From Myxocyprinus asiaticus (lineage: Eukaryota > Chordata > Actinopteri > Cypriniformes > Catostomidae): a DNA stretch of 64,000 nt. The stretch is taken from contig NC_059365.1 of assembly GCF_019703515.2 (NCBI RefSeq), positions 38,516,001 through 38,580,000 on the forward strand, read 5' to 3'. This document shows, in pieces, positions 1 to 11,703 of this stretch; positions within the stretch are counted from its first letter, which is position 1; every line of letters begins with the position of its first letter. Made by a program: the position numbers and the translations under genes. Under the pieces are notes generated by a model. That model was not told the origin of the DNA and searched no databases. It saw only the letters and a list, made by a program, of their open reading frames with translations.

Positions 1-586
1 TGACTCCATAATCATCCCTTAAACATCCCTTAAAGATATGTTGTTCAGAAAATTCTAAAGCTAAAATGTTGTACCTGTTTGAGATGACAAGACACAAACA
101 GTCTAACAGAAAATTCACATATACTGTAATAAAGTATTGTAAACAAATTACTTCTGTTATAGCAATTGCATCATTCCCATGTTAATTGTCAAGTCCATTA
201 TGCATGGCTTCCCATGTATCAAATATCTTTTACAGACTTTCTTTTACAGTTTATTCAATTCAATAAATGCCAAAATGAAAAAGTTTTTCTCCATCCGAGC
301 GGATGAGATCATGTCTTTTAAATGCATTTTTTTTTTTTTTTTTTTTTTTTTGGTGTTGTGTTGCAGATGTGATCCTGTAGATACACTGGAAAATGTAATC
401 CTGCAATTTAATGGGTTTCACCTGTGACAGTGGCTAATGCAGCCTTCGTTTCATAAAAGTAAACGTGTTTTGGACATTCTTTGTGGATTTAATTCAGATA
501 TTTCTTCTTTTGAAATAAGCCTTACACTATAATGTTACCAAATGTTTGAGTAAAGAACCACTCCCAGTAGATCCCAGTGAGTTTCA
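1..586. other. No gene recognised; AT-rich, poly-T tract
   Basis: I see no supported coding exon here. The stretch is AT-rich and carries a long T run around 328-351. It lies just downstream of the TRPT1-like remnant on the minus strand, so part of it could be former 3' untranslated sequence. That is inference only. Confidence 0.4.
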
Positions 587-1379
587 TCATGTCTTCAAGT
601 TCAGCAGATCAACATGTCTCCAGGTTTTAGTGGTAAAGTCAGAAAGAAATCCTCTCCAACAGCTAATGTACAGTAGCTCAATTTCACAAGCTGAAAGAGA
701 AAATACTTTCTTTAATGACCTCTAATTATCTATTTAGCACAAGTAAGCACAAGCTAAAATAATTACAGGCGTACTGAAAAATTACAGAAATCAATGAAAG
801 TTTTACATAACTACATGGAAAAGAAATGAATCTTTATGAGCTGTCTTGAGTTTAGTAAGGTTTTAGGAGCTGGCTGTGTAATTTTAACTCCTAAAATCTA
901 TTTTAGAGATTAAACAAATTAATTACCTGATTATTCATTATATCATTACCTGACATAGCTTTTGGGACATCGATGTACAAAGCCAGGTCACATCCCTGCC
1001 TCATACCTGAAAACACAAAGAAGGGCACTAATGAAAATTAATAACAAGAATAGTGTCTGTAATTGGCTATTCTCAATTGCTGTCTTCCTTGTGCAAAAAC
1101 AAAAAACTAATAAAATACAAAACTCAGTGAGTGCAAACTTTGTGTAATATTTCTGTGCCAACCAGCAGAAAACAACTTATATTTCAGTCCTAAAACACAT
1201 GTTACAGTTACAGATCACCTACTCACCACTGATGACTCCAGGTGTATGTGAATCCTGCTCTTTCAGCTGAGGCCCTGGCTGCTTATAGATGGCCAGTGTT
1301 TCATGTATGAGCCATGAACAGCTACTCTTGGACAATTTGAATCATCATATGTTACTGCTCTCAACTCCAGATCTACCAC
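587..1379 (-). pseudogene. TRPT1-like (tRNA 2'-phosphotransferase) C-terminal remnant, three exons
   Basis: Three minus-strand segments read as consecutive exons with matching phases: 1379-1227 (acceptor ctgctag, donor gtgagt), 1006-950 (acceptor ttttcag, donor gtaatg) and 690-587 (acceptor ctttcag, ending in TGA). The first gives VVDLEL, then VAVHGSYMKHWPSISSQGL; the junction of the first two gives PGVISGMRQGCDLALYID; the last ends GFLSDF...LNLKT. These match the conserved HGT-WPSI-GL and IISGMR cores of the KptA/TRPT1 family, enzymes that remove the splice-junction 2'-phosphate from tRNA using NAD. Within exon one there is an in-frame TGA just after SQGLS, and the HIHL motif and the PGVISG motif are in different frames, so sequence has been lost between them. 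No N-terminal exons were found up to 2.9 kb. Most likely a decayed or truncated copy. An assembly error in a live gene is the alternative. TRPT1 and CTSF both lie in human 11q13, which would fit old synteny. Confidence 0.55.
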
Positions 1380-2873
1380 CTAGCAGAGAGATATTCTAAA
1401 ATAAATGCATTTTATACATAATAGATAGGATTATATATCATAGAGGATCATATCTTATTCTGCAACAGGGATGCACTGATGTATTGGCTGCCAATATTTA
1501 TTGGCCAATTACTGACAAAATTAAAACCATCGGAATATCGGTTATAAGCATGAAAACGCCAATATGAAAAAAAAAACTATTGTTTACTTATAATTAATTA
1601 GTAACACACTTTGTAAAAACTCTGTTAATAAAAACACAATCCAGAAATAAAAAGCCACAATATGTAGAAGGATTGGCACTCCAAAGAACTTTTATTTATT
1701 CTCATTCTCATGTTAATGCAGAAAATACGCCATAATAGGATGAGACAGTTGTGAAAGCGGCACTTGCCTATAGGCTACATGATGAGGAAACCATCTAAAA
1801 CACTTTGAAACCAGCAGACTTTGACTTGAGAAATCTGAATAATATCCATTAATGTTGCATGACTGATTGAATTAAGATTGAAATCGCAATATGGCTTTGC
1901 GCTATTTCCCAACCTTAAATGGCTGTGTTTGAAAATATAGACTGCGTCTCAACGTTCAGGTAACACGACAAAACTAGTGCTCTACTTGCGCTATGGTATT
2001 TATGAAAATCTGAGATAAACTAGAGAGATTGCAATAGAAAATAATACTGTAAGAAAATGAAGATACAGCACGAAATGATGCACGCCGCCTTCAATCGGAC
2101 AATTGACCAAATAAACAAATTGAAGAACACATAAGGGACCATAAAAAGTACATAAGCAAAAGCGACAGTGGACGGAGCAACAATGTTTTGGACTTGGACA
2201 CAGAATTCAGACAGTAACACTCGTGTTGCCGGTGTCTTTTGCAGCTGATCTCAATAAGTTGTTATATTTGCCCTTTGTTAGCTTTTCTTACACTGTTGTC
2301 ATCTTATTTTGTGCATAGTTTTGTTCTGTAAGGGGATTTTTGACCAGCTACTCACTAAGTTTGGAAGATCGCGGCTATCTGTTAAGTAAAAAAGTGGGAG
2401 TCTCAATCAATCATATTATATGCTATGGCAAAAATCCAAATACAACCATCTGCTACACCAATGTTAATAATAATTCCACTGTAACAGTTTACAGAACTTA
2501 GCAAGTTAAGCCATAGTTCATACAATATAATGTAATTACATAACCTGTAATCTTTAGTGCAGTATCGTCTCTGACAGTCTTGTTGAGATATGTAATAACG
2601 ATGGATTGCATTAATCCATATGTTTAAGTATGTCCTCAAAAACAAGAGTAAAAGCTGTAAACAAACACACTGTGACGTGCCATGTTTGTTTATATTTGAG
2701 GTAGTCACACGAAACTACCATATAGACAGTAACCCGTTACGTCACTGTTCGGCTTTCAGGTCAGTGGAAAAGCGCGGCTGGTTTACAACAGGCTCCAGAT
2801 TTCCTCGGCCGTGAACCAGCAGAGCACAGGCTCGGCACAAGAACCATCGCAATTTCGGTGGAAAAGGGCTAAA
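1380..2873. other. No gene recognised; hAT-like terminal sequence at about 1467
   Basis: No supported exon. From about 1467 the plus strand reads agggatgcactgat followed by further CGGAATATCGG-like sequence. This resembles the terminal inverted repeat of fish hAT elements (compare the complete small element in ctsf intron 5). The matching other end was not found nearby. The rest is AT-rich and unclassified. Confidence 0.35.
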
Positions 2874-3351
2874 TGTCAGGATGTGGCTTTTGGCCTTTTG
2901 TGTTTTTTCTGTCTGTCTGTGTCTCCCCTGTGTGTTTGTGAGTTGGTCTGTTTCGGTGATGTGGCCACTGATTACTTCTCACCTGCAAGTCATCATCTCT
3001 TCACCAGCCTGCTCTATTTATATCCGGAGTTCTCAGTCATTCATCGCCAGATTGCTCAGTCTACTTGTGTGATCCACTATCCAACCCACCAACCTGTATT
3101 CAACCACTTATCTCTTCAGTCATCTTCAGATCCACTCTCCTTCAAGCCTGCCATGCCAAACCATCCAGCTCACCGCTCTTCTCCGCCATTACCTCCTGCA
3201 TGCCCAGCCCTCTTCCTCCAGCGGCAGATCAATCACCTGTCTGTTCATCTTCCATCTCATTCCCCAGTTTGTAAATAAATACCATTTTATCATAATCGCT
3301 CTCCGTGTCTGTGTTCAGCATTTGGGTTCAAACCATTGTTCAGGCATAACA
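2874..3351 (+). mobile_element. LTR of a gypsy-type retrotransposon (family A, copy 1)
   Basis: The segment starts TGTCAGGATGTGG and ends CAGGCATAACA, a TG...CA LTR of about 478 bp. It contains an AATAAA-type signal near its end (gtaaataaatacc). An inverted relative lies at 43233-43779 and shares the same ends and most of the body, which defines the boundaries. The copy here lacks about 70 bp present in the other one. The sequence after 3351 looks like the element's leader, so this would be a 5' LTR in plus orientation. Confidence 0.75.
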
Positions 3352-3500
3352 GAACAATCTGGCCACCATGGACCCAGCTGACACAGACTCTGTCCATAAA
3401 GCTCTCTCTGGGAAAGGAATACTATAGTTCACACTGTAGGACAAAGATGCTGCTCATTAAATTGTGAACGATCGGCTGCTCCATTTACACAATGAACAAA
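3352..3500 (+). pseudogene. Retrotransposon leader and start of gag (broken)
   Basis: Directly after the LTR the sequence runs gaacaatctggccacc and then an ATG opening a frame MDPADTDSVHKALSGKG. This resembles the start of gag in fish gypsy-type elements (MDPAD...). The frame meets stop codons within about 25 codons and nothing further of the element is seen. It is a 5'-truncated leftover of the copy whose LTR precedes it. Confidence 0.5.
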
Positions 3501-3579
3501 AAAGGGTTTGAGTGATTAATAATCAATATAAAATTACCTGCATGCTGTCATGTCCATCTACTTTATTATGTCCATCTTG

Positions 3580-3970
3580 TTTTGTTTTTTTCCAATGCAC
3601 TCTAAGTCCTCGCGGTGGCGTAGTGACTCGCCTTAATCCGGGTGGCGGAGGAAGAATCTCAGTTGCCTCCATGTCTGAGACCGTCAACCCGCGCTATCAC
3701 GTGGCTTGTTGAGCACGTTACCGTGGAGATGTAGTGCGTGTGGAGGCTTCACACCATCCACCACGCATCCACGCACAACTCACCACACGCCCCACCAAGA
3801 GCAAACCACATTATAGCGACCACGAGGAGGTGACTCTACCCTCCCTACCAACTGGGCCAATTTGGTTGCTTAGGAGACCTGGCTGGAGTCACTCAGCACG
3901 ACCTGGGATTCGAACTCGTGACTCCAGGGGTGATAGTCAGCGTCTTTACTCACTAAGCTACCCAGGCCCC
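3580..3970 (-). mobile_element. tRNA-derived SINE (HAmo-like), copy 1
   Basis: Read on the minus strand, the element begins with a tRNA-like head (GGCCTGGGTAGCT, then GTTCGAATCCCAGG), i.e. degenerate A and B boxes of a polymerase III promoter. A conserved body follows (GCAACCAAATTGGCC, then a GGAGGCAACTGAGA-like stretch). It closely matches four other copies in the window. The family resembles the HAmo SINE described in carps; that name rests on recall. The last part of the tail is shortened here. Confidence 0.75.
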
Positions 3971-4095
3971 TGATGTTCTTGTGTTTTTAAGAGCATTCTT
4001 TAAGCATTCTTTCTTGAAAATAATCATTAAGTAAGTGTCAGCACTATGTGGATTCAAAGTGGAAAAATTTCAAACAGAAACATTAATCAAATTAA

Positions 4096-5308
4096 AGGGG
4101 TCATGAGATGGAGAATCAACTTTTCCTTGATATTTAGACAAATAAGAGGTAACTGTCCTATAAAAACATACTGTAAATTCCAGAACTCAAAACCTACTCC
4201 CCAATCTAAAAAGAGCATTTATAGCTGCCACCCTGCTGAAACATCTTGTTTTTAAATCTGTCCATTCATGACTACATGAAACATTGCTCATTTGTATTTG
4301 CACATCCCACAACATGCGTCATTGCACCCTTGGCCCCGCCCACTGCAGTGCAGTTCAAGTCAAGATGGCAGGCCTTGTGTGGTTAACTATTCCTAACATA
4401 ACACCTAAGAAGACCCATCTGGTCTGTTTTGAATTATTTTGTATATAAACATGAACTACTCAGACTCTTTGACCGCTGCCATGTATTTCGCCGCTTTTAA
4501 AAGACGCGGTGTCAAGTTACAACTCTGAAAGGCAATTCTATGTGGCCTTGTTAGGAGATGATCAACATTATTCACGTCACCTGTGGGTGGTCGTAATGTT
4601 TTGGCTCATCAGTGTATGTAAACATGTACTGAGATGGACATCTTTGACCGTTTTGATGTGTTTCCAGCGATGTGAGCCTCCGTGCAGGATGATTTTGTAT
4701 GTATGTACGTCTAGTTTCACTGCTCTGGACTATGTGTGTGCGTTTTTTTCAGTTCATGTTGTCGTGGATCACTTGTGAACTGGACATAATACAATTCAAG
4801 CTTTGTAAAGGAACTGTTATTGAAGGATATGGCAGATGAAAACACTTCAAAAACAGTAAGTAAACTGTTTCATTCATGAATATTTCAAATGTCATGACTG
4901 TTTGATAGTTTATGGTGCTGAGTGTTAACAGTTGTACCTAGATAAACAGTTTAATATATTCGAGACAATGTGTTGGATGTGCATCATGTGTAAACCCTGT
5001 CTTTTTGTTTTATATTGTTGAGGGGCTTCTGTTCATTCTTGATTGAGTTTGCTGAATTTGAGGGGCTGCCTGATGTTAGCCAATCATAACAATGGGCGTT
5101 TACGTTTAAGTTTTAAGGAGGCGCTTAGGCCAAAACAGAGCGTTTCAGACAGAGGGCCAAAAATAGGGTGGAAAATGATAATATATTACTAAATTGTTTT
5201 TGGTGCAAAAAACATTACATTTGGTATATATTTATAATATTATCATTGGACCTCAGGGAAGAAAATTAAATAAAAAAAAGAAATAAAAAAAAGCACTTCA
5301 TGACCCAT
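4096..5308. mobile_element. TTAA-flanked non-autonomous DNA element (family B, copy 1)
   Basis: The ends are AGGGGTCATGAGATG on the left and CATGACCCAT on the right, and both sides are flanked by TTAA (4092-4095 and 5309-5312). The copy at 27533-29310 shares the terminal repeats and interior (for example a stretch reading ggtggaaaatgataatat in one orientation). No transposase frame is seen. TTAA target choice suggests piggyBac-type mobilisation, but the termini do not prove that. It contains a small mariner-like fragment at 4550-4614. Confidence 0.7.
4550..4614. mobile_element. End fragment of the mariner-like element found at 47197-48107
   Basis: The stretch ttaggagatgatcaac through gttttggctcatcagtg followed by TA matches the right terminal part of the element at 47197-48107. 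Only about 65 bp are present, with no partner end. It is embedded in the TTAA-flanked element. Confidence 0.6.
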
Positions 5309-5479
5309 TTAACAAAAAGGTATCTTCTCATTTTATTTTTTGCCATTTATTGAATCACACTGAAATATAGTGGAGATCAGATTCCCTTCCAATGGACTGT
5401 TGAATGATGTAACGTACATGACGCTTAAACAATAAATAAAGTGATCCAGCACAGTGTCATGCAATTGTTTTGTCTTTCT

Positions 5480-5891
5480 TTTTTTCTTTTTTTTTATCCT
5501 CTTTTCTCCCAATTTGGAATGCCCAGTTCCCACTACTTAGTAAGTCCTTGTGGTGGCGCAGTTACTCACCTCAATCCGGGAGGCGGAGGACAAGTCTCAG
5601 TTGCCTCCGCTTCTGAGACCGTCAATCCACGCATCTTATCACGTGGCTTGCTGTGCATGACACCGCGGAGACTCACAACATGCACAACTTACCACGCACC
5701 CCATTGAGAGCGAGAACCACTTAATCACAACCACGAGGAGGTTACCCCATTTGACTGTACCCTCCCTAGCAACCAGGTCAATTTGGTTGCTTAGGAGACC
5801 TGGCTGGATTCACTCAGCACATGCTGGATTCGAACTCGCGACTCCAGGGGTGGTAGTCAGCGTCAGTATTCGCTGAGCTACCCAGGCCTCT
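5480..5891 (-). mobile_element. tRNA-derived SINE (HAmo-like), copy 2
   Basis: Minus-oriented copy with tRNA-like head at the right end and a T-rich tail (on the plus strand) at the left. It is flanked by a 13-bp near-perfect target duplication, gttttgtctttct at 5467-5479 and gttctgtctttct at 5892-5904. This supports retroposition through a LINE endonuclease and fixes the element's limits. Confidence 0.8.
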
Positions 5892-5904
5892 GTTCTGTCT
5901 TTCT

Positions 5905-7888
5905 GAATTGGCTATAACATTAAAGATACGATAGATAAAACTACGTTATTTACTTTACTTGATTATGAACCATAAGATCACATTGTTAACTTGTTCAAAA
6001 ATATTTATTTAATGTTTTATGTATTAGATTTAATCTGCAACACATTGTGATCTTCACACATTCAATATAATGATAGCAAAATATATATTTAAAATATATA
6101 TATATATATTTTGACTTGCATTAAATACACATTACTTCATGCATCATATGTAGCTCCTGTAAAACATTAGAGAATCTCTGCACAAAAGACTCGTAATCTT
6201 AAACACCATGCTCCTTCTTCACTCCAATACAGTAGGAATCATTAAGGGGTAGCATAAATTAAATAATGAATGAATGATAGTAAATATTAAATGAGGAACA
6301 TGACATGACAATTGTAATAGGATGATTGACAGGTCGGTGTGATCGCAGGATGCACGTGACTATGCGACCAAGGGGTCTGTGGTTTCAAGACGTGATAGTA
6401 TGTCTCAATACTTGCATAATCTTTAGCTACACACTCAAAATTGTGAACTTTTCCATAACAAAAAAAAGCAGATACTCTAAGGGCATAGCATAAGTAGGCC
6501 AAACAAGACGCAGGGATAGTCTGCATTCAGCGCTTCAGTCAGCATTGTGTGAGCAAACAGCGCCCTCTAGCGGTCTGGATGGCCTTTTCCATTATACCGT
6601 TATAATACAGAATTTAAAAGGTGTTATTCCTTTGGTTAAAACTTTTTATTTTTCCATGATGTTGTTGACATTTCAATGGAATTGCCCAACTTATGCATGG
6701 TATGAATTTGTAATCTATATATACAAAACATGAGTTCTGTTGTTTTGAATTGCAAAAACAAAAGTGCAAAAAAAAAAAATTTCAAGTACAAAATAATAAT
6801 TTTTTATATTAATCATCATATCATCTTATTTCAAGGTTTTTTTTTTTTTTTTAAATCTTCTATTCATCTTTTTATTGTCTCTTAAAATCTTGGCCTGTCA
6901 TGTGTTCGACAGATCCAATCCATGTTCAATGGAAATTGTTTATTGTTAGAACAGTAAGAAAGCTCTGTACATTTTTAAAGCAGAATTCCAGTAAACAGTT
7001 ATCTGATGACAAAATAAGGTAAGTGGCAAAATACAACTATCGGCCTATAGTTTTTTGGTAAAATCGGTATTGTATCAGCCAAAAAATTTCATATCGGTGC
7101 ATCCCTAATTTAAACATGTTAAAATGTGTAAAACAAAGCTTAATACTGTGCTCTTATTTGTAGCCGAAAGCATGACCAAATAACAAAAATGTTTTTATTA
7201 ATATAATAATAAAAATAATTAATATTTTAATAATAAATATGCAAGGTGAAGGAAATGTGTAGAGCTTTGTGAATGATGGGTGCTCAAAGTCTGTGGAAAT
7301 CTTTGGCTGCAACAGCGAGTGGAACAAAGAACGTTTTTATCATTTTTGTAAATATAACCACATATTTTGAAACAAAGAAATTACATGGGTAAAACAAGAT
7401 CCCAAGCTATCAAGTTTTTTTTCCAAGGTTAATAATGCAGCTCTGTCTATGGATATGACCTTTGTACCAAACTGACCTGCATTGAGTGACCATGATTGGC
7501 TTATATCTGGAGACGCCCATCATCAGCGAAGCTTGAATCGCTGCTTATCATTGGTGGCCACAACTCTTTCCACATCATTCAATGAAAATGAGCAGAACTG
7601 CTGATGAGCGAGAAGTTCTTGCACAAATACAAAGCCATCTGCAGACAAAAACATAAGGTTGCTTCACAAATCAGAGACAACAGGGATGATAAAATATTAA
7701 ACAGATTCATGTGCCAAAGAGATTATGACTAAATCTATGTCAAGGAATTAGTGTTAGAAGTTAGATGTCTTGTCCAACTGGAATCATCCACAGCTTACAA
7801 GACCTACATCCCACCTTAAAAGATCTACTTGACAATTCTGTAAGCAGACAGGGTGTGGTGGTGAATCATATAGTTTGTATGTGTGTGT
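5905..7888. other. No gene recognised; AT-rich with hAT-like end at about 7107
   Basis: No supported exon. There is a short TA run near 6090-6110. Around 7035-7107 the sequence ends ...atatcggtgcatcccta, an inverted hAT-like terminus facing the one at 1467. The flanks of the two ends do not form a target duplication, so I do not join them. Confidence 0.35.
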
Positions 7889-7899
7889 GTATATATACA

Positions 7900-7930
<31 letters not shown>
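7889..7930. repeat. (TA)n microsatellite
   Basis: A run of TA dinucleotides with one CAG interruption. It provides the TA target into which the adjacent Tc1-like fragment begins. Confidence 0.85.
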
Positions 7931-7933
<3 letters not shown>

Positions 7934-8426
7934 TACTGTGCAAACGTCTTAGGCACATAAGATGTATATCTTCAGCTTTAGTGTGTCAGTATAGGAAATC
8001 TACATTTTAGACTCCCAAACCTTACTTTTGCAAATAGAAAAGATTAGAATAGAAGAACAGGGAGCCCTGCAACAGATGTCATGGCCCTCACAGAGCCCCC
8101 CACTGAACATCGAGTCAGTCTGGGATTACACGAAGAGACAGAAGCAATTGAGATAAAAAATAAATTAAAAAAAACTGTGGCAAATTCTCAAGAATCTTTG
8201 GACATCCTATCTGCTAACAACCAAGAAAAACTGTGTCCAGGTGTACCTAGGAGAATTGGGGCTGTTTTGAAGGCAAAGGTGGTCACACCAAACATTGATT
8301 TAGCTTTTTTATGTTTACTGGACTTTGTATGACATTAAGTGATAAATGAAAACTATTTATGGCATTATTTTTGAAGACATCCTCACTTTGCAACATTTTT
8401 CCCAAGTGCCTAAAACTTTTGCAGAT
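7931..8426 (+). mobile_element. Short Tc1-like relic with transposase C-terminal fragment
   Basis: The left end reads CAGTACTGTGCAAACGTCTTAGG and the right end carries the inverted match gtgcctaaaacttttgcaga, so this is a Tc1-type inverted-repeat pair. Around 8075-8165 one frame reads MSWPSQSPPLNIESVWDY, the region around the third catalytic acidic residue (E) of Tc1 transposases, and stops soon after. The rest of the transposase is deleted, so the element is non-autonomous. Confidence 0.7.
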
Positions 8427-9595
8427 ATAATATCACCTCTCACCTGAGTTCATATATAGACCCATCTTACTGGCACCGTGGTGTAATGCATAAGACAAAG
8501 ATATGGACAGGTGCACATCTCTGCTCTGGAAGACAAAAACATAAATACAACATACTCATAACAAAGTGTACAGACCCTTTCAAAATATTAACATTTTTGA
8601 AATGGAAGTTGACGTCTTTATACTAGGCTAAACGTAAAACTATTTTAAACAGCCTTTTGCTCATTATTTTATAATTATCATGCATGCAGCTTTTATGGCC
8701 TCATTAACTGAGAGACTATGTGGAAAAGTTGTAATTTTATCACACCACAGGACCCTTTAAAATGAACTATTGAAGACAAAAAGGTGTTGAAATGGTAAAG
8801 GGCTCGAAGGAAATTGTGACCAGTTACACGACTTCACCTTATAGGCTACATTAATACAAATTTTAACTTCAAAAACATGTAAAACATTCAAACAATCATT
8901 ACAAAAAACAAAAAAACTGTGGTATTTTGGTATCATGTAAGCCACCACTGACACTGAAATGACAGAAAGATTCTGAAAGCTTTACACTGTTTGATTGAGA
9001 TGTATTATTATGATTAACCATGATAACTTTTTTGTAAGAGGGCCATGTGCTTTATGTGCTTTATGTGTTTTAAAAGTAACGAGTTAACATCGGTGTTTCA
9101 CGCACCTCACCGTCTCGGTTTCTTCCTCTTCCACTCCCTCGGGTTTAACAGTTCATTTGTGAAATAATATGTTTACTTTTATCATCCAACAAAAAGATAC
9201 GTGGTGCTACTTTATATTTGATTCTACGTGCAGTTATTTATGTATTGAATAATTGAATTACCAATAATGCTAAATTTCACATACATCTCAACCGGCTACT
9301 ACACGTAACAGTAAACAGTGAATCAGCCATTAATAAGACAATTCATTTGACGACCAGCAGGGGCAATAAAGGCTCTACGTTCTGCACTTACATTAAAGGG
9401 ATCTTATTATTATTATTGAACTCCAATAAAGAACAACAGACAAGACACAGTCAAAGTATATTCAGAACTACAGTAATACAGACAAAAAGATAACACGTAG
9501 CCAGTGGGTAGGCTAACAATTTTAGAAATAGGTTTAAAGAATCGCATATAGATACCATCTTAACAGCTTTCTTGTTATCTGAATGAAGAGTTGCC
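8427..9595. other. No gene or recognised repeat
   Basis: I find no exon with usable splice sites and no element with recognisable ends. Composition is AT-rich and unremarkable. Confidence 0.4.
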
Positions 9596-10037
9596 TTTTT
9601 TGTTTTTTGTTTTATCCCCTTTTCTCCCAGTTTTGAATGCCCAATTCCCACTACTTTGTAGGTCCTCGTGGTGGTGCGGTTACTCACCTCAATCTGGGTG
9701 GCGGAGGATGAATCTCAGTTGCCTCCGCTTCTGAGACAGTCAATCCGTGCATCTTATCACGTGGCTCATTGTGCATGACACCACGGAGACTCCCAGCATG
9801 TGGAGGCTCATGCTACTCTCCGCGATCCACACACAGCTTACTACGCGCCCCACTGAGAGCGAGAACCACTAATCGCGACCATGAGGAGGTTACCCCTTGT
9901 GACTCTACCCTCCCTAGCAACAGGGCCAATTTGGTTGCTTAGGAGACCTGGCTGGAGTCACCCAGCACATCCTGGATTTGAACTTGCAACTCCAGGGGTG
10001 GTAGTCAGCATCAATACTCGCTGAGCTACCCAGGCCC
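9596..10037 (-). mobile_element. tRNA-derived SINE (HAmo-like), copy 3
   Basis: Minus-oriented copy with the same tRNA-like head (ending ...gctacccaggcc on plus), conserved body and T-rich plus-strand left edge. It abuts the truncated gag region of the LTR element to its right, so it marks the broken end of that element. Confidence 0.78.
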
Positions 10038-10043
10038 GCTGAT

Positions 10044-10637
10044 ATGAATCCCATTTTAAACTCACCAGTATCCAATACGTCCTTGCCTGATTGGGGGTGG
10101 CCTGCGGAGCATCAGGGTCAGGATCAGCGTCCCCACCTCCATCACCTGGACACCGATCCTGGCAGTGCCCGGCTTCCCCGCAGCTCACATAGACTGACCC
10201 AGGCTTCCCTACCGTGCCAAAGGGGGCGGTCTCAACAACCCGGGGGCGGGGGGGTAGAGGGAGAAAGGGGAACGGTGAGACACAGACAAGGGGAAGGGTT
10301 TGGGCGGGGCTCCTCCCCACTGGTCGGATGACCATCTCCACACCTCGGCCGTCTTTTCAAATAAGTCGAGGTAGGCCTCGGGATCATCTCTCGGCCCCAT
10401 CTTAATGAGGGTAACAGGGGTTGTGGGCTCCAGGGTCGCAACTGCAGCCCACTCTCTGGTGATCAGCCTCTGGAACACCTGCCGATCCTCCGCTTGGGCC
10501 TGGAGCAGGAGTTGGAAATGCTGTTCCTGCTCCAGGTGTAAATCCATGAGGGCTTGATGTTGGTTCTGCTGGATGCTGGCGAGGGACTTGATTACTTCAC
10601 CCAGCGGTGAAGGGTCCATGACGACGTTATCCTCCAA
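10044..10637 (-). pseudogene. Partial gag of an LTR retrotransposon
   Basis: On the minus strand, after the LTR and a primer-binding-like site, a frame opens MEDNVVMDPSPLGEV. It continues through a glutamine-rich coiled stretch and the gag motif GPRDDPEAYLDLFEKTAE, then loses frame in a G/C-rich stretch. In the next frame (10200-10044) a degenerate zinc-knuckle SCGEAGHCQDRCP is readable, lacking the usual first cysteine. The middle of gag is deleted and no pol follows, so the copy is dead. The DDPEA-LFE motif is typical of gag in fish gypsy-type elements related to the SCAN-like capsid. Confidence 0.7.
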
Positions 10638-10657
10638 ATTCCGGGTTTCAGCACCAG

Positions 10658-11136
10658 TGTAACAGAGTTCGTAATTTCAGGGCAAATGGAGGAGTCAGGA
10701 GGCAGTGAAAACAGTCAATGTTAGTATTTTTATTACTCCTTTAGCATCAGAAATAACATAAACAAAAAGGACTCTTTGTGGCCAAATAAACACTCAAGTA
10801 AGTCAATGAGAGTTCACTTTAATATTAGTAGTCATACACACAGCTGACTCTCTATCTGCTTTCTCTTTCTGCCGACTGATGCATCTGTCGGCCTTTTCAG
10901 GTCTCCCTCCGCCATCACTATAACGAGAGACAGGCATCACTATAACGAGAGACAGGTGTTTATGATAATGACAGCCCAGGTGACGAGCTTTACCGCTCTC
11001 CCTCTCCCGCAGACAGATACACGACCACGCCGCCATCCCCACAATACACAATTCACTCAATGGTGCTGCGGCATCGCGTTAGTAGATTGAAAAAGTTCCG
11101 GGTCAAAAGACTACTCGTTGTTCTGGCGGCCCTACA
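10658..11136 (-). mobile_element. 5' LTR of the same element (minus strand)
   Basis: Read on the minus strand the segment starts TGTAGGGCCGCC and ends CTGTTACA. It is followed within two bases by TGGTGCTGAAACCCGG, which looks like a tRNA primer-binding site, and then the gag start. Length is about 479 bp. A 22-bp direct duplication (atcactataacgagagacag, twice) lies near 10915-10958. Boundaries rest on the TG...CA ends and the primer site, as no second LTR is present. Confidence 0.65.
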
Positions 11137-11228
11137 TATCATCAATTATTTCAGGTGGGTATACACAAAATCCTAAGATAGGTCAGCATATGGCGTATGC
11201 CTGCGTATTTCCTAGACTACACTACATA

Positions 11229-11466
11229 TTTTGGGTGAGAACAGACCAGAATATAACTAATTTTTACTGTACATCTAGCCATTGCGGTCTCTAGGCACGA
11301 TCATGATTTCAAGCTCGATTACACTTCCTAGTGCTTGATGCATGCGCAGAGCGCTAGATGGCACTATAGGAAGTGTAATCGAGCTTGAAATCATAATCGC
11401 CAAGGAGACTGCTGATGTTAAAATGTACAGTGAAAAAGAAGTTATATTTTGGTCTGTTCTCACCCA
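11229..11466. repeat. Long imperfect foldback (inverted repeat centred near 11342)
   Basis: The left arm runs tttgggtgagaacagacc to aagctcgattacacttccta. The right arm returns through taggaagtgtaatcgagctt to ggtctgttctcacccat. The innermost roughly 40 bp of each arm pair almost perfectly around a short loop containing gatgcatgcgc. Followed by MITE-like sequence to 11703, it is probably the palindromic part of a foldback DNA element. Confidence 0.75.
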
Positions 11467-11703
11467 TAAACCAACTGGATCACTTCAGAAGACATTGATT
11501 AAACCACAGCAGTCTGATGGATTATGTTTATGCTGATTTCATTTGCTTTTTGGAGCTTCAAAGGCCTGATCACCATTCACTTGCATTGTATGGACCTACA
11601 AATATATTCTTCTAAAAATCAGAAGAAAGAAAGTCATGCACATCTTAGATGGCATGAAGGTAAGAAAATTAGAATTTTCATTTTTGGGTGAACTATCCCT
11701 TTA
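11467..11703. mobile_element. MITE fragment with ...gggtgaactatccct terminus
   Basis: The right end reads tttttgggtgaactatccctttaa, identical in type to the right end of the complete small element at 33128-33366 (Angel-like family) and followed by TTAA. The left end may be the foldback just upstream or may be lost. Confidence 0.55.

Noticed and set aside
2811..3278. 155-residue open frame
   Set aside because: It lies across an LTR that is repeated in inverted form at 43233-43779, where another chance frame appears; not a gene.
1467..7107. One 5.6-kb hAT element with ends at 1467 and 7107
   Set aside because: The ends face each other, but their flanks give no 8-bp duplication and the sequences next to the ends differ. 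They are more likely parts of separate elements.
10209..10637. Host SCAN/gag-like gene
   Set aside because: It sits directly behind an LTR and primer-binding-like site, loses frame, and lacks its middle, so it is a retrotransposon gag fragment.
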